Below are positions 43,501-55,120 of a DNA stretch of 64,000 bases, piece by piece. The stretch comes from Acanthaster planci (lineage: Eukaryota; Echinodermata; Asteroidea; Valvatida; Acanthasteridae): the NCBI RefSeq assembly GCF_001949145.1, contig NW_019091521.1, forward strand, positions 62,001 through 126,000, written 5' to 3'. The notes beneath the pieces were generated by a model. That model was given only the letters and a program-made list of their open reading frames with translations. It was not told the DNA's origin and made no database searches. How positions within the stretch are numbered: the stretch's first letter is position 1; every line of letters starts with the position of its first letter. Position numbers and translations under genes: made by a program.

Positions 43501-46500
43501 AGGGCGAAAGTTGTCACGACAAGTCATATGATGTGGGCTCCAACACTACGTACTGTTTACCTGTGCACTTACCGGGATCCACAACAGGACGCTTAGCCGT
43601 AATATAATGTCCAACCGCCCGATTGATGGGAGTATTGGTGTGTTCAGCTTTTCGTGATAACTCTGAGGCGACGTTATATACAGGTCACGATTGAGTGTAC
43701 ATGTATCTCCCTCACTGTCCTCAGTGAAAGAACCCAAGACTGGTGGGTTTGTGTCGCGACGTTCTTGTCCGAAGCCCGGTCGATTGATTCGTCATGCTCT
43801 CTCGTCGCCCGTGAGTATTTCAGTCCGACCCGAGACTGCCCCAGGAGGGAAACAAAGTGTATTGCGGACTAGTCACGCACTCCCCGCGCCGATCACAACT
43901 AGACAAACGCTGTATGCTCACACCGCGAGGTCACCCGTATATTACACAAAACAAGACTGGATGTACGGCAGGCAGGAAGTCGCTATAAACCTATGGAAAG
44001 CGATGAGGTCCCCGTGCCGTTCCCGTATATATCAGCTGCCAACAGACGGAACTTGCCCGGCAGGGATGAACAAGAAAAAAAAAATGCGGAAATCCATGCC
44101 GGAAAAAGGGCCTGGCGTGCAGTAGGGCTAGGCTTCTTTGGCTTTCTGGCCGAGCGGTGCTGTTAGTGATGATGATGTGGCCCCGCTCTCGTCTATACGA
44201 CGACTATTTGATGCGACGTCGTGTCATCTGCGATAAGTGCGACTGTGGTGCGACTGTGCGACAAAATCCGCCCGCAGAACAAATTACTCCGGCAAAGGCG
44301 CGGCTTTACTCAGGGACGCTGTTTGTGTAAGCTTCCTATATATGTTTTTGTCAAGTATACCTTCAAATCCAGTGTGACCAGCGTGGATTGCTGAGGCAGG
44401 GAACATCGCACAGAATCACCGATCCTGTGAAAGGCGACAATACGACATCTCCTGGATTGATTAAGCCACTGATGGATTGTAATGGATAAGACACTGTGCC
44501 AGCGGATGTGACTCCCTCAAACAATCAACCGTAACCAAACGGTCCACGGTCACTGCCGTCCTATCATCAGTCGAGGGCTGGTAGCATTATCCAAGTGCAG
44601 GGTTGAAATAAACGACAAAAACCATACCCTAGAAAAGAAAATCCATTTTCACCAAGCTAAATATCTCGAACTCGAACCGCCATGGGTGGCTATGTTACAA
44701 AATTTTGACTGCGGTGAAATTCTGTCTCAACCCTGTAATTTAGCACTGCCATGCGCAAAAAGCAAGTACTGGTGATTCGTCCCATGGAGCTCAAATTTCA
44801 TAGTAAACCGGCGCCAAGGGTCCCACATTGTGGCATTGCTAAGCGACCATTATGGCAAACATACAAATATTAATCTACTCATAGAAGCTTCCGTTCGCTA
44901 ATCGCTATGCAATGCGAATAACTAGCGGGCTATAGCTTAGCTGCCTACTATTCAAGGCACAATTAAGTGCAATCGCGCTCAGCAAAATGGTAACTTCCGC
45001 ACGCCGCATGAAGCTACCTGTTGTTGGTTTTCATTTCAGCGTGATAAATTTCAACAGGAATCCGTCTTTGTCCCTCGAATATTTTCACTCTAAGTTACAA
45101 CTTGGTCATCAACATACTGGAGAGAATTAGAAAGAATCATGCCAATGGTACAGAACAGACGAGAAACTCCTTCCGCCCGCCAGGTCGCGAGATTTCGCGA
45201 GAATAAAGGAATCACGTGACGATCAGAAACGTCAGTAACACTTCGGCAACAGGCAGAGCATAATTCCACCGACAAAAAAGAACCGCGTTTGCGGCTTAAC
45301 GCAACCGGTCTTTGGTAGTTTGGATTCTTCGATGTCACTGAAATGAAGGGGATTGACGTGAAATGTCCCCTACATATATAATCAGTCACACTCAAATAAA
45401 GTGCGCCGGCTTGTTTAGATTGCTGATAAAATTAAACATTCTCGATTATACGAAAAGAAATCCAAACAAATTGGCATTGTGCTGCATTTTAATCAACAAA
45501 CGTAAGGAGAAGCATCTAGAGGATCACGTCACTAGCCATATGACGTTCGGCCCGGAGGGAAAAACACAAAACAAGCAAAACCAAGTGTGAGTTCGGACAA
45601 TTCGAAATACGCACTTTATACTTTCTATTTGACAAGCCAAAGGTATCAACAAATTAATGTTGGATGGGGAGTCAGGAAAGTCAAAAAAGTGTTTAGACCG
45701 ATGATTTGCTACAATTCAAAAGGAGGGCAAGCAAGAAACCAAGTTGACACGACCTATCTGGACTTACCAACCTGAAGGCTCTCAAATCGCACCAGGGTTT
45801 TGGACAAGTTTCTCGAACTGCGCTATTGGCACAGCGGAGTCAAACGGTCAACTATCCGTTTCTTGAAGATGATAGGCCTGACAGAATGCGCAGACACAAA
45901 GGGGAGTGTGAACTGCGCGTTAGGAGAAATTCCCCGCCCGAGCGATCGTTGAACTCGCTGCTTGCCGTCACGGTCGCCGCACCAGACTAGACTTCGTCCG
46001 CCAGGCTCACACCCCTCAAATCCAACTATGTGCCCGCGGCCGTTCACCGCGCCAAGCACGACACCACGGTAGGTCCACGACGGTCGGAACGGCGCAGAGC
46101 TCGGGTCCTTAACCTCCGATGATAACCCTGACGGCACGGAGAAACGCTGCGTGTTGTCCCCGTGACATGTCAGTTCTCTTTTCACGTGTGATCGCTGCAC
46201 TTTCCGACACATTCAGTGTGATTTGGAAAGGCAGCAGATTTCTTACTTTATTTCTGTAAGTTTAGGTTAACTCGAAAGTAAATAAACTAAAACTTAACAT
46301 TAGCAGGATTTGCAACTTCATGTACCACTCACAAGTGTTCAAGATTCACCTGTGGAAATACTTGTAAGCTTCCTGCATGCAACGGCCGTACACTGAAATT
46401 TTGTTCTCGAAGAAGAAAATCAGACGACTGTTACGAGACACCGAATCATCCCTTGAGCAGTTAAATTTCAGGAAGGAAAACAAAAAAGCTGTCACTACTT

Positions 46501-47516
46501 CTTGCCACAGGAAAACCATCTTTATTTTCTAACAATTCTGGCACCACACTGTCAAAGCATACGGGGGAGTATAAAAGCAGACGAATTCTTCGTCCACTGC
46601 AGTGAGGAATTTCAACCAAAATGACAGACACAGCATGGTCAGACACTGTTATAACAGCAATTAAAGTTGTCCCTTCTGCATGGAAGCTCTGGCATCTTGG
46701 GCCTGGACACGACTTCGTCAGTCCTATATTTTAAAAACCCTACAGATGGAGATAACCGTGCATTTTTAAAACTCAGCACTTCAGGGGCCCAGGGGTGACC
46801 CAGGCAACAGCATATTTTCATAAATTTCTGCTAATCTTGCAAAGAAGTTTTATCTTAAAAATGCGTTATAGTTCTCGTATACCGTATCATACCACCGCCG
46901 CGTGAAATCATCGAGACCACACTCGAAGTTCAATTAATTATGTGATAAATTGGGTAATCGCGCACGCTCTATAAAATTAAGACATTATACTTGACAGAAA
47001 AACATAACAAAATTAGCCGTGCCCAATATTTGAAGGAAATTCTGCCGTTCCCCTTTCCCGTCTTTCGGTACGCGTGGTGTGGATTGATTATGGGAAGGGG
47101 CTGTCACTGATCCGTCTCGTGTTTATCGCAGCCAGCCAGAGCCCGACCCGGCTCTTCCGACCGGGGCGCGCGCGCCTTGCCCAGTCCCGAATAACGTTGC
47201 CTGGTCCCAGTCCCCGTCTCGACGTCAAATTAGCTCAACTTTCCGGCATTCTATAAAAAAGTATATAGGGGCTGGCTGATGCTAAACTACATGAACTGTG
47301 CCAGCCTTTCAATATAGTCTAACTTGGAGCCCGACAGGTTATGCGCAATGACCGATCCGCGTCGCGATCACCACAGCCACGTCGTAAAGATTTAAGGGCA
47401 CCACTATCATTTTCAAAAGTAGAAAAAATATTCGATATGGCATTGTGGGTAATGCAGAGGGCCCAAATTTGCATTTGCCGACTCAGTGCAGAATTACCAT
47501 GTCCTAAATTTCTCCC
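40561..47516. other. Upstream region of the SAMD11-like gene, no gene supported
   Basis: Moderately CpG-rich in places (41.1, 43.7-44.3 and 45.9-46.1 kb), with open frames of 129-153 codons on both strands but no recognisable domain or splice context. Missing 5' exon(s) of the SAMD11-like gene could lie here. Confidence 0.5.
42181..42642 (-). CDS. Doubtful 153-codon ORF
   Basis: An ATG-started frame of 153 codons, upstream of and on the same strand as the SAMD11-like gene. It is rich in Cys, Val and Thr (…VGLCTCVVYAVAFLKAS…) and partly composed of the common GTACATGT repeat motif. No signal peptide, domain or splice context was recognised. Its length is near what chance allows in 64 kb, so it is listed only for completeness. 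Confidence 0.12.
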   Translation of the reverse strand: MFNCTDFQSCGWKDDLYRLKASLLLTVDLFQGACDTATSPVGLCTCVVYAVAFLKASNGRAIFTAQETGAVVSIEPGVCTCTLCIERHKVIVVSSEKRKQCKPWLQVIDNCHAFLGSFEKTMTVLCIITTIYTQSPFQRFACEFGVKHNRETM

Positions 47517-47940
47517 TTGACCCTAAAAGGGCACATCTCACATCCTGTAAAACTCCCCCCCCCGACCTCGGCTTTGTCTTGCTCGAGTTTTTTTTTTAAA
47601 CTTAGCATGCATGTAAAGACACTCCTTATCATTACAAATTGTAAAGTTTGAACTTAATCAGATTTTGATGTTTTGAAGTTCGTGGCTACATGCGTGCCAG
47701 TACGCGCGCATTGAGCACACCGCAGTGGTGGGAAAAGCATACATTTTGGGCTGACCCGTCTAGGAAGTAAGTGCGCTGCACATGAACGGTACTTTTGATT
47801 TTCGCAAAATTGGTGTCAAAATGACCGCAAAAAGATCCTCTCCAACTCCTATAAAGGCTCAACTCCTGAAAAAAAATGCATAGCGGCGATATCGGAAAAA
47901 AAGACGAGGGCGATTCCGCCCCCGGCTCTTTCAGGGTTAA
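47517..47940 (-). mobile_element. piggyBac-like MITE, TTAA/CCCT termini, copy 1
   Basis: Bounded by TTGACCCTAAAAGGGC and CCCCGGCTCTTTCAGGGTTAA. The right half (GATATCGGAAAA, GGCGATTCCGCCCCCGG) matches the left half of 50995-51443 in reverse. TTAA next to CCCT is the piggyBac terminal pattern. Confidence 0.75.
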
Positions 47941-48323
47941 AGGATTTCAAGAAGAACGCCGGCAATCAAGAGAAAGTTGAGCTTGTACTTGGGTGAAAGT
48001 ACAGTGTGTAATTGCTCCACATTGTGTTTAGCAATGACGCAGGGGGATTTTATATTTCCGATAAATCGACGGGCTTCTCAACTGTCAACTTCTGGAGTCG
48101 ATATAATCTTTGAAAAGAAAGTCATCTGTTTGTCTCGAAAATTAAACAGTAACAGGAAAATAATGAGCTTTTTGATTTGTCTCGAAGACAGTGAAGTTCT
48201 GAGCATTCTTCCTACGGGTACACATTATTCAATACTGGTCTGCCCAGTTGTGCAAATAAAACGTTCTCGTGATCAAGTGACTTGAGTGTGAATAAACCAC
48301 TTGGCCTACGCCAATTCAGGAGT

Positions 48324-48477
48324 TTCACAATAGTGCGCCTCCAAGAGTTTACAACGCGTTGACCAATCACAGTGCGCGACACTTGTCCACCCAATGCGCT
48401 TTTGGAAAGGGTAGACAGATTTTGCGTTCTGTGATTGGTCAACGCGTTGTAAACTCTTGGAGGCGCACTATTGTGAA
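48324..48477. mobile_element. Foldback element with perfect 49-bp arms
   Basis: 48324-48372 and 48429-48477 are exact reverse complements (TTCACAATAGTGCGCCTCCA and onward), separated by a 56-bp spacer. This is a tiny MITE or foldback that must be young or maintained by conversion. No clear target-site duplication seen. Confidence 0.95.
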
Positions 48478-50994
48478 TCGCCCGCATTGTTTATCATAAA
48501 CACATTCAGCAGAGTAAAATACCGAACACGAAACACACGGTTTCACTCACTGATCTTTACATAGAGGTCACGTGACAACGAATGAAGCCACAGTCCGCCA
48601 TATTACGGTACTCCCCATTGCAGGAATGCCGCGTGCGTATACGGTAAACACAAGGTTTGGACACAGTATCAACACTTTGATGAAGAAGCAATTAATCTTT
48701 CAAGACAAAGTAAAGACAAAATCTATAACTTGTCCCATCTTGAGAAATAAATTAAAATTTTCAGCCGCATGCACAGGACTAGATAGCGGAACATTTATTT
48801 AAATTATCACAGGATATGAGATGCTGTGCTTAACGTGCACTAACGATCAGGATACTTCAGTGTGGAGCTAACATCAGCAACTATCTCTTGTCTCAGTAAA
48901 CTGCATTGAGTCATTAAAATTTTTCAGTTTCACAAAAATTTAATATTTGTGAGATGTGTCTTAGTTTTCCGTCTGTTAGTGTTGATAAAATCTTGTTTAT
49001 TGTAGCTACTTAAGCCCCCCCCCCCAATTTTTGCACATGGAAGTAAATTTCAAATGATTCTGTAAACAAATTGAACTAAATACGAATTTTGGACGCTGCT
49101 ACGGGTTCCAAATTCAAAAATCCTTTTCATAGAATGAAGCAGTCAACAACGGAGCCCTCAGATTTCAACGAACCATATCCCTTTCCCTAAAATCCACATA
49201 AAATGTAACTTGTTTCTTGTCTGCTGTTTTGCCCTGCTACATAGGGCCTAACGTCACGGGTCACGTGGTCCACACTGGGCATGCACATTACGTTTCGCAA
49301 GATAAAAGCGAGCATCACCTCAGCAGCAAGATCTACGTTCCAAGATCGTCAAGGTTATCGATGTTTTAAATCCTTATTTTTCACCCACAATTTTCAATTA
49401 CTATTTTCTTTTTACAAAATGTCGCTGATTTTGTAATTCTAGGTATTTCTTTTTTTCCCCTTCTGTTGTAGGCCTACTAATAAGTATTTGTTTCCAACTT
49501 TGCATATATAACAGGAAAATTCAGGGCACTGGGACCTCTTCCAGTTCCCCGAAATCCCACACATACAATGCAGTAATACAAGCACACGCACCGCACCCAA
49601 CTTGGGTCCCGAGTTTTGCCATCTCAAAGCCCCTACACCGCACCCCTCTCCTTTCAGTCACGGCATCTAATCAAAAGCGGGTGTGCAGGCCCATCCATGG
49701 CCGCCACGTCCCAATCACTACTGGCATCTTCTAGGTATATACCAAATCTCCCAGGATTATTCAATTTCGCCGGCTTAGCCATCGTTTGTGGCAAGGCGAT
49801 GCATGCGCTGCACCCAGACTAATGCAGCTTATATTCGATGAAAAAGCAGAGGATCGAGCCATCTGTACCCGGTTGGCCACGCCCCCCAAAAATAGAGGCG
49901 TAGTAGCACTGGGCGTAGAGCCTGAACTGTACATCAGCTATTTGTCAGCGGCTAGGCCTACATAAGTCATAATCATGCTCGTGAAGATCGACTGACTCTT
50001 ACCATATGCTCTGTACAGTGTTATGCTTTGATAAAAGACGTTTTCATCGCACCAATCCCGCATTGTGCTTTCCAAGTTTCGTCCAGTTGCAGCTGCTGGA
50101 CAACACGTGATTCCATACGCACACACGCATGCATGATGCATCTGGTGTATGCACTGCGTATAGGCTGTGCCCGTTAATCAGTGTGGGTGGGCGTGGACAT
50201 CCAGGAACTTCGAAAATTTCCTTATCTAGGTCCCTGACGTATTCTCTCGAAACTGAACAGCTCTTAATTGTTGAGTGGTAACACAAGATCATCTATGGAA
50301 ACTTGCATGCTAAGGACCAACAAAACCCCACCAGCCCCTAAGCCATAAATATTTTGAACTTTACACGGCTAGTATTCGAAGATGCTATTTTAGTCGAGGG
50401 TTAAAATCTACAAGTAGGCCACAAAGGTGCATCACCATCCGTGCAGCCCAACAGGCAAAAGTGCTGGGGGGATTTTCCCTGGTCTAGGGCCCGGAATAAG
50501 TACCCTTGCTCCCATCAATTAACCAGGGGTTGGTCTACAGGCTGCCGATCGAGCAATGCTGCCATTCTGAGTAGCATGATCAGGACTATATCACTAATTT
50601 AATCCCGTTTCACCCCAAAAAGTGGAAAACATCAGCAACCACATACAAGATGCCTGTGCTACGGAGGCCTGTCCATTTTTCAATCGACCATGATTTTTTT
50701 AATCTAGGCCGACATACATCAAAATAAAAGCCACGGCAGCGGGTGTTGGGACCCTCATCATTACCGTTCATCGGCTAACTTATGCCACAATAATAATAAC
50801 AGAAAAGAGCAATAAAAATTCTTAACTCGTAAAATGCTCTTCACTTTATTCTCGAATAGGCATAAAATGCGCGAGCTACGGCATGCCCCGAACCCATCAA
50901 GCACGTCCGAGGCATGCCTTCTGCTGTGCTTACACTCACCTCCCCATCAATTCCCCTTTTCCCAAAAGAATAAGTTCCACACCTGAGTGACACG

Positions 50995-51443
50995 TTAACC
51001 CTAACCGAGCCGGGGCGGATTCCACCCCTTCGAAAGTTTTCCGATATCGCCGCCAAAGCATTTTTCAGGAGACGCACCTCGAGGAGTTTTGGAGTAACTC
51101 TTTGTGGTCAGTTTGACTCCAATTTTGGTGAAAATCGAACAAACTTTTTTGTGCAGCACGCATTTTTTCGAGACAGGTCAGCCAAAACTGTATATTTTTT
51201 ACACTTCGTTGTTCAATACACACGGGCTGGCACGTATGCAGACATGAACTTCGAATAACCGTATTAAAAAAAAAAAGTCTCAGTTGAAACTTCACGTTTG
51301 TAATGATAACGAGTGCCTATACATGCCTGCCAAGTTTCAAAAATTTGAGCACGGCACAGTGGATTTTTTTTTTGGGGGGGGCAGAATCCGTCCCCACCCC
51401 CAGCTGTACATAGGCCAAAATAACCCGGCTCTTTGAGGGTTAA
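50995..51443 (+). mobile_element. piggyBac-like MITE, TTAA/CCCT termini, copy 2
   Basis: TTAACCCTAACCGAGCCGGG … CCCGGCTCTTTGAGGGTTAA with TTAA at both ends. Inner inverted GGCGGATTCCACCCC / GGCAGAATCCGTCCCC. Related to 47517-47940 in opposite orientation. Confidence 0.82.
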
Positions 51444-53152
51444 ATGGACTCCGTATACAGTGAGGTAGCCCAGGTTGCAGACGCCAGTCTTCATTACATT
51501 ACGCCTCTGTACGGTAACGCAGTACGGTTACGGAATTCACCTAGGCTAGATTTCACGGTCAACTTATACGGCATTTGTCATAGCATTATCAGAAGTGGCT
51601 AATGCCCCTCCCCCTTGCTTAATCAGTGATCCTAAAAGCTACTGAGCCAAGGCTAGGCACAGGTTGGTTTGAATACTGTCCTAGCTCTGCCGAGTTGTGG
51701 AAGGAATCCAATTTTCTAAGAGTAAAAGCGATTTCAAGTGAAAGCGAGTTTGGCCAAAATACTTGTACATGGATGGATGGTGGGAGCACTGCCTATGAAC
51801 CGCAGAGCCCTCAGGATCACGTCACACGAACGGGAAGTGGGCCCATCAGGCCCTACACGTGCATTCACAGTCATCAGGTCATGACGGTGGTAGGCCTATT
51901 ATACTGTTCATGACGGCTAGAAGTCGTGCAATGGCTCTACCCCTTCGTCAAGTTCGCCTGCTGTATCTTACTGTTGTGTTAGCGTTCCGTTAAGAACTAC
52001 ATGGGGCCTAAGCGCCTCTCGTTTGTTTCTGTAAAGTTTCCCTTACCTTGCACGAAGTATTAATCTATTCGACCACGACGAGACGAAATCACACGGAGGG
52101 TTGGTCGAGTACGTTCAGCAGTGAGTGAAGAGGGCAGGCTTCTCTGTCGTACAAATGGCGACCGGGGCAAACTCCGTGAAGTCAAACAAACCACAGCCCC
52201 CCTCGGAGCGAGTGGCCCCGGCCAGCCGTCGCCGTAATTGTACGCTTCCCGTCCCTGCGTGGCGTGACTTGCCAATCTCGTCGCCCAGGCCGGCCCCTCC
52301 AGATCAATATACAGCCCAGGCCTTAATCACCTACACCGCGTAGTTCAGAGATCTACGTCAACGCATATGTACATGTACATGTACGATAACAGCGTGTCAA
52401 TAACTTCCTTTGACGACTGCACAAGACTTTTATACGGCGATTGTGTCGAGCCCACCCAGCCGTTCGTCTCATTCAACACTGAACGTCGAATCCTGGCCTC
52501 CGAGAAAGCGAAACAATTTTGTAGTGTCGCACTCAGTACGCAATGTACAGCAAGCGCTGTCTTCGTTCATGGTGGTTGGTGGGTTTACGTTCGTACGCAT
52601 AGCGTTCGCATTTTTGCTTCTTCGTCACGCGCGCTTCACTCAAGTTTAAGGTACAGGCGCACGGGAACCAAAGATCTCCAGTCTTTGGATTTCATTTGAA
52701 ACGAAAGGAAAAACAAATCACTCACCGTTATCTACATACATGTAGGCTTATACAAATGTTGATTGGATGCATTGTATTTCACGTGTGAGATGATCCAGCA
52801 TGGCAATATGAAGACATAAATGGATATCTGACTTCATTGACAAGTCGACTTCTCCCGGCAGATCTGATAAATATGAGCATGTGCAAAAACGTTTAAAATA
52901 AATGAAAAAATAGTTATTTTAATCGAGGACAAACCTGGCGACGGTATTTTGCAGTATGACTTCGGCTCGAGGCATTTTGGAGGGGTCTTTGGAAGACAAA
53001 ATCAGGATCGGGAGAAAAAGTTTGGAGACGTACAACATGCTTCACGATTTCTCCTTATTACTCCCAGAGACAGAGTCCCAATGGAACTCTGCTTGCAAGC
53101 CATTGCAATACATACAGGCATTAAGATGTATAGAATTGAGGTTTTGGTTAAA
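51444..53152. other. Intergenic, nothing firmly recognised
   Basis: A frame at 52956-53162 beginning MTSARGILEGSLEDKIRIGR has a protein-like N-terminus but no domain I know and stops after 68 residues. It could be a first exon (a donor would be needed near 53080-53150). Confidence 0.3.
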
Positions 53153-53245
53153 ATGGTTTTAACCACAGACATAAATATGTCTATGGTTTTAACAAAAGAT
53201 TGTATAGCGCCGCCTAGCGGCGCTATATATTCTGTACAATCTTTG
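53153..53245. repeat. Two adjacent strong hairpins
   Basis: 53162-53173 pairs with 53176-53187 (one mismatch, 2-base loop). TATAGCGCCGC (53203-53213) pairs with 53217-53227 around a CTA loop, and an outer AAAGATTGTA pairs with TACAATCTTT (53195-53204 with 53235-53244). Confidence 0.8.
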
Positions 53246-53559
53246 GTGAACGCACGTCAAGTGGTTAATGTCAGAATGTTTAGAGCGCCCTCAATTTTAC
53301 TGAGTATACTAACCAGTTTACAGGTCAGAATAATAATAGGACCCAAATTGCCTTCGCAATTTCGTGGCACTGGACGGTTTGTATAAACAAAGAGAATGGA
53401 ATCCTGCCAGCTTGAATTTCTGTGAGTATCGGACAAAATGGGACCCCCGGCCCCAATCGCTCTGTTTTGTAATGGAGTGTAGGCGATGGCGATGGGCGTC
53501 TTGACTGTTTTGAGGGATGATTTTCTCTGAAGAGAATTATCCTCGAAAGTCATCGGTTA

Positions 53560-53700
53560 AGCCACTGAAAATCGAAAAAAATGAAAGATGAGGAAATGAA
53601 CTTTACCTTGATATCTTGAGCACCTACCTGAGAAACTTGTATTTTTCCTGATTTGTTGAAGTGGGAGATGCGTCACTAGTTCGTTGTGGTGGCTTAATAT
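53560..53700 (+). repeat. Dispersed repeat, partner of 58360-58500
   Basis: CACCTACCTGAGAAACTTGT then ATTTTTCCTGATTTGTTGAAG parallels CACCTGAGAAACTCGTGAGT then ATTTTTCCTGATTTTTTAAAG at about 58420-58465. Family unknown. Confidence 0.5.
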
Positions 53701-54133
53701 CCGGGTCTGCATTGCTCTTCAACCATACGAGCCCACATAGAAAACCGTAAAAGCAATCTCGGAGATAGACAAAAAACGTCGTCTGGTGATGTTCAGGAAC
53801 AGATTGGCCTTATGTGTTTCATACTTTCATTGGAGAGTCAAGATTATGATCACTTATCTAATTTTCTTTTTAATTTCATAAATATTTGCCATGGGCCTGT
53901 CAGTTTTTCCCTTCCCTCCCAAACATGAATAGTAGTAGAGTCTCGGATCTGAATGCAGCCTCCCGCTTCTATGCAAAACAGTCCCAGAAGTTATGTTTTG
54001 TTTTTGTAAATAAAATACCTCACATTGGAAGCCACAAGTCCCAAATTTTATATTGAAAGTTCTACAATCAGTACAGCTTAGGGTACATCTTATTGTAATT
54101 AAATTGGGAACAAAAAATATTCGTTTGCGCATT

Positions 54134-54310
54134 TGATGCGCGATACGCGATATGTGGCAAAGGGACCCCTCTATAGTATCTTCTTTTGTGTTGATTAAAT
54201 CTTTGGAATTCCTTTCAGATTTCCAGGGGATCTTTGGGCACAATATCCTTAGGGTATATAGCTTGTGCATTATATTAGAGGGGTCCCCTTTTGCTACATA
54301 TCGTGCTGGA
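54134..54310 (+). mobile_element. MITE family 1, copy B
   Basis: Inverted ends GATATGTGGCAAAGGGACCC and GGGGTCCCCTTTTGCTACAT flank the family core (TCTTTGGAATTCCTTTCAG). Same orientation as copy A. Confidence 0.7.
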
Positions 54311-54502
54311 TATACGTATACGCTCGCGCACTAGAGTCTACTGATTTAATGCAATGAACCCTTAATTAAGTTCTTCGCAAACTTCAGGGCGTTTGTCACA
54401 GTTTCCTCGAGCTCTCACTAGATAGCGTTCATTTGGACAACATGCGGGTCAACACTTGTGTTAACGTTTGCGCGCGGGACAAGTGCTAACTAAACGCATA
54501 TA

Positions 54503-54681
54503 CCCAGCACGATGTGTGGCAAACGGGACCGCATGATGTGATATGATGCATAAGCTTTATACCCTAAGGCTATTGTGCCTATTTCACTCCCTCCCCCCCA
54601 AAAAAGGAATTCCAAAGATTCCGTCTACACAAAAGAAGGCACAATAGAAGGGGGGTCCCCTTTTGCCACATATCGAGCATC
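54503..54681 (-). mobile_element. MITE family 1, copy C
   Basis: Core in reverse (GGAATTCCAAAGATTCCG) with ends CCAGCACGATGTGTGGCAAA and TTTTGCCACATATCGAGCAT. It lies 190 bp from copy B in opposite orientation. Confidence 0.7.
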
Positions 54682-54711
54682 AAATATGAACGCATGCACA
54701 TTGATTAACGT

Positions 54712-55112
54712 ATGGTGTACTATTTACACAAACATTTCTCTCTCTCTCTTGCCTCCCTCCAGGCGACGCAACCAGACGACGCGACGGCACCCTTGTGTCG
54801 TGCCGTCGGGTCGAACCGTCGCTTCTTGCCATTTCGTTTGTACACACGACGAGTTGCGTCGTGCGTCGCGTCGTGCTGTCTTACGTCCATTCCTTGTTGC
54901 ATTTTTTTCTGCCTAAACGTCGCCCCTCCCGTCGCCCGATACGGCACAACGCAAAGCACGACGCGGCGCGTCGGGCATGTACAAACGAAATGGCGAGAAG
55001 GCGGCGGTTCGACCCGACGGCACGACACAAGGGAGCCGTCGTGTCGTCTGGTTGCGTCTCCTGGATGGAGGGAGTCAAGAGAGAGAAATGTTTGTCGTAA
55101 ATAGTACACCAT
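54712..55112. mobile_element. 401-bp near-palindromic long-TIR transposon
   Basis: Left arm (from ATGGTGTACTATTTAC) and right arm (ending GTAAATAGTACACCAT) are inverted over about 190 bp each, leaving a spacer of only about 20 bp. Flanks ATTAACGT at 54704-54711 and 55113-55120 form a perfect 8-bp target-site duplication (9 bp if the next base is counted). Very rich in CGACG. No transposase. It produces long open frames on both strands that are shadows. Confidence 0.93.
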
Positions 55113-55120
55113 ATTAACGT

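Noticed and set aside
43691-44125. 144-codon plus-strand ORF
   Set aside because: Low-complexity basic composition, in a CpG-rich area where stops are depleted; no homology recognised.
44140-44200. GGCCGAGCGGT, like a tRNA-Ser/Leu A-box
   Set aside because: No B-box (GGTTCRANTCC) at the right distance and no cloverleaf, so it is not a tRNA gene.
45823-46212. 129-codon minus-strand ORF
   Set aside because: Lies in GC-rich sequence where stops are rare; no domain, no splice context, and neighbouring frames are also open.
53854-54270. Recurring peptide ERNSKD.(I/S)NTKE.TIEGG in frames at 11.2, 54.1 and 54.6 kb
   Set aside because: It comes from translating the conserved core of MITE family 1, not from a shared protein.
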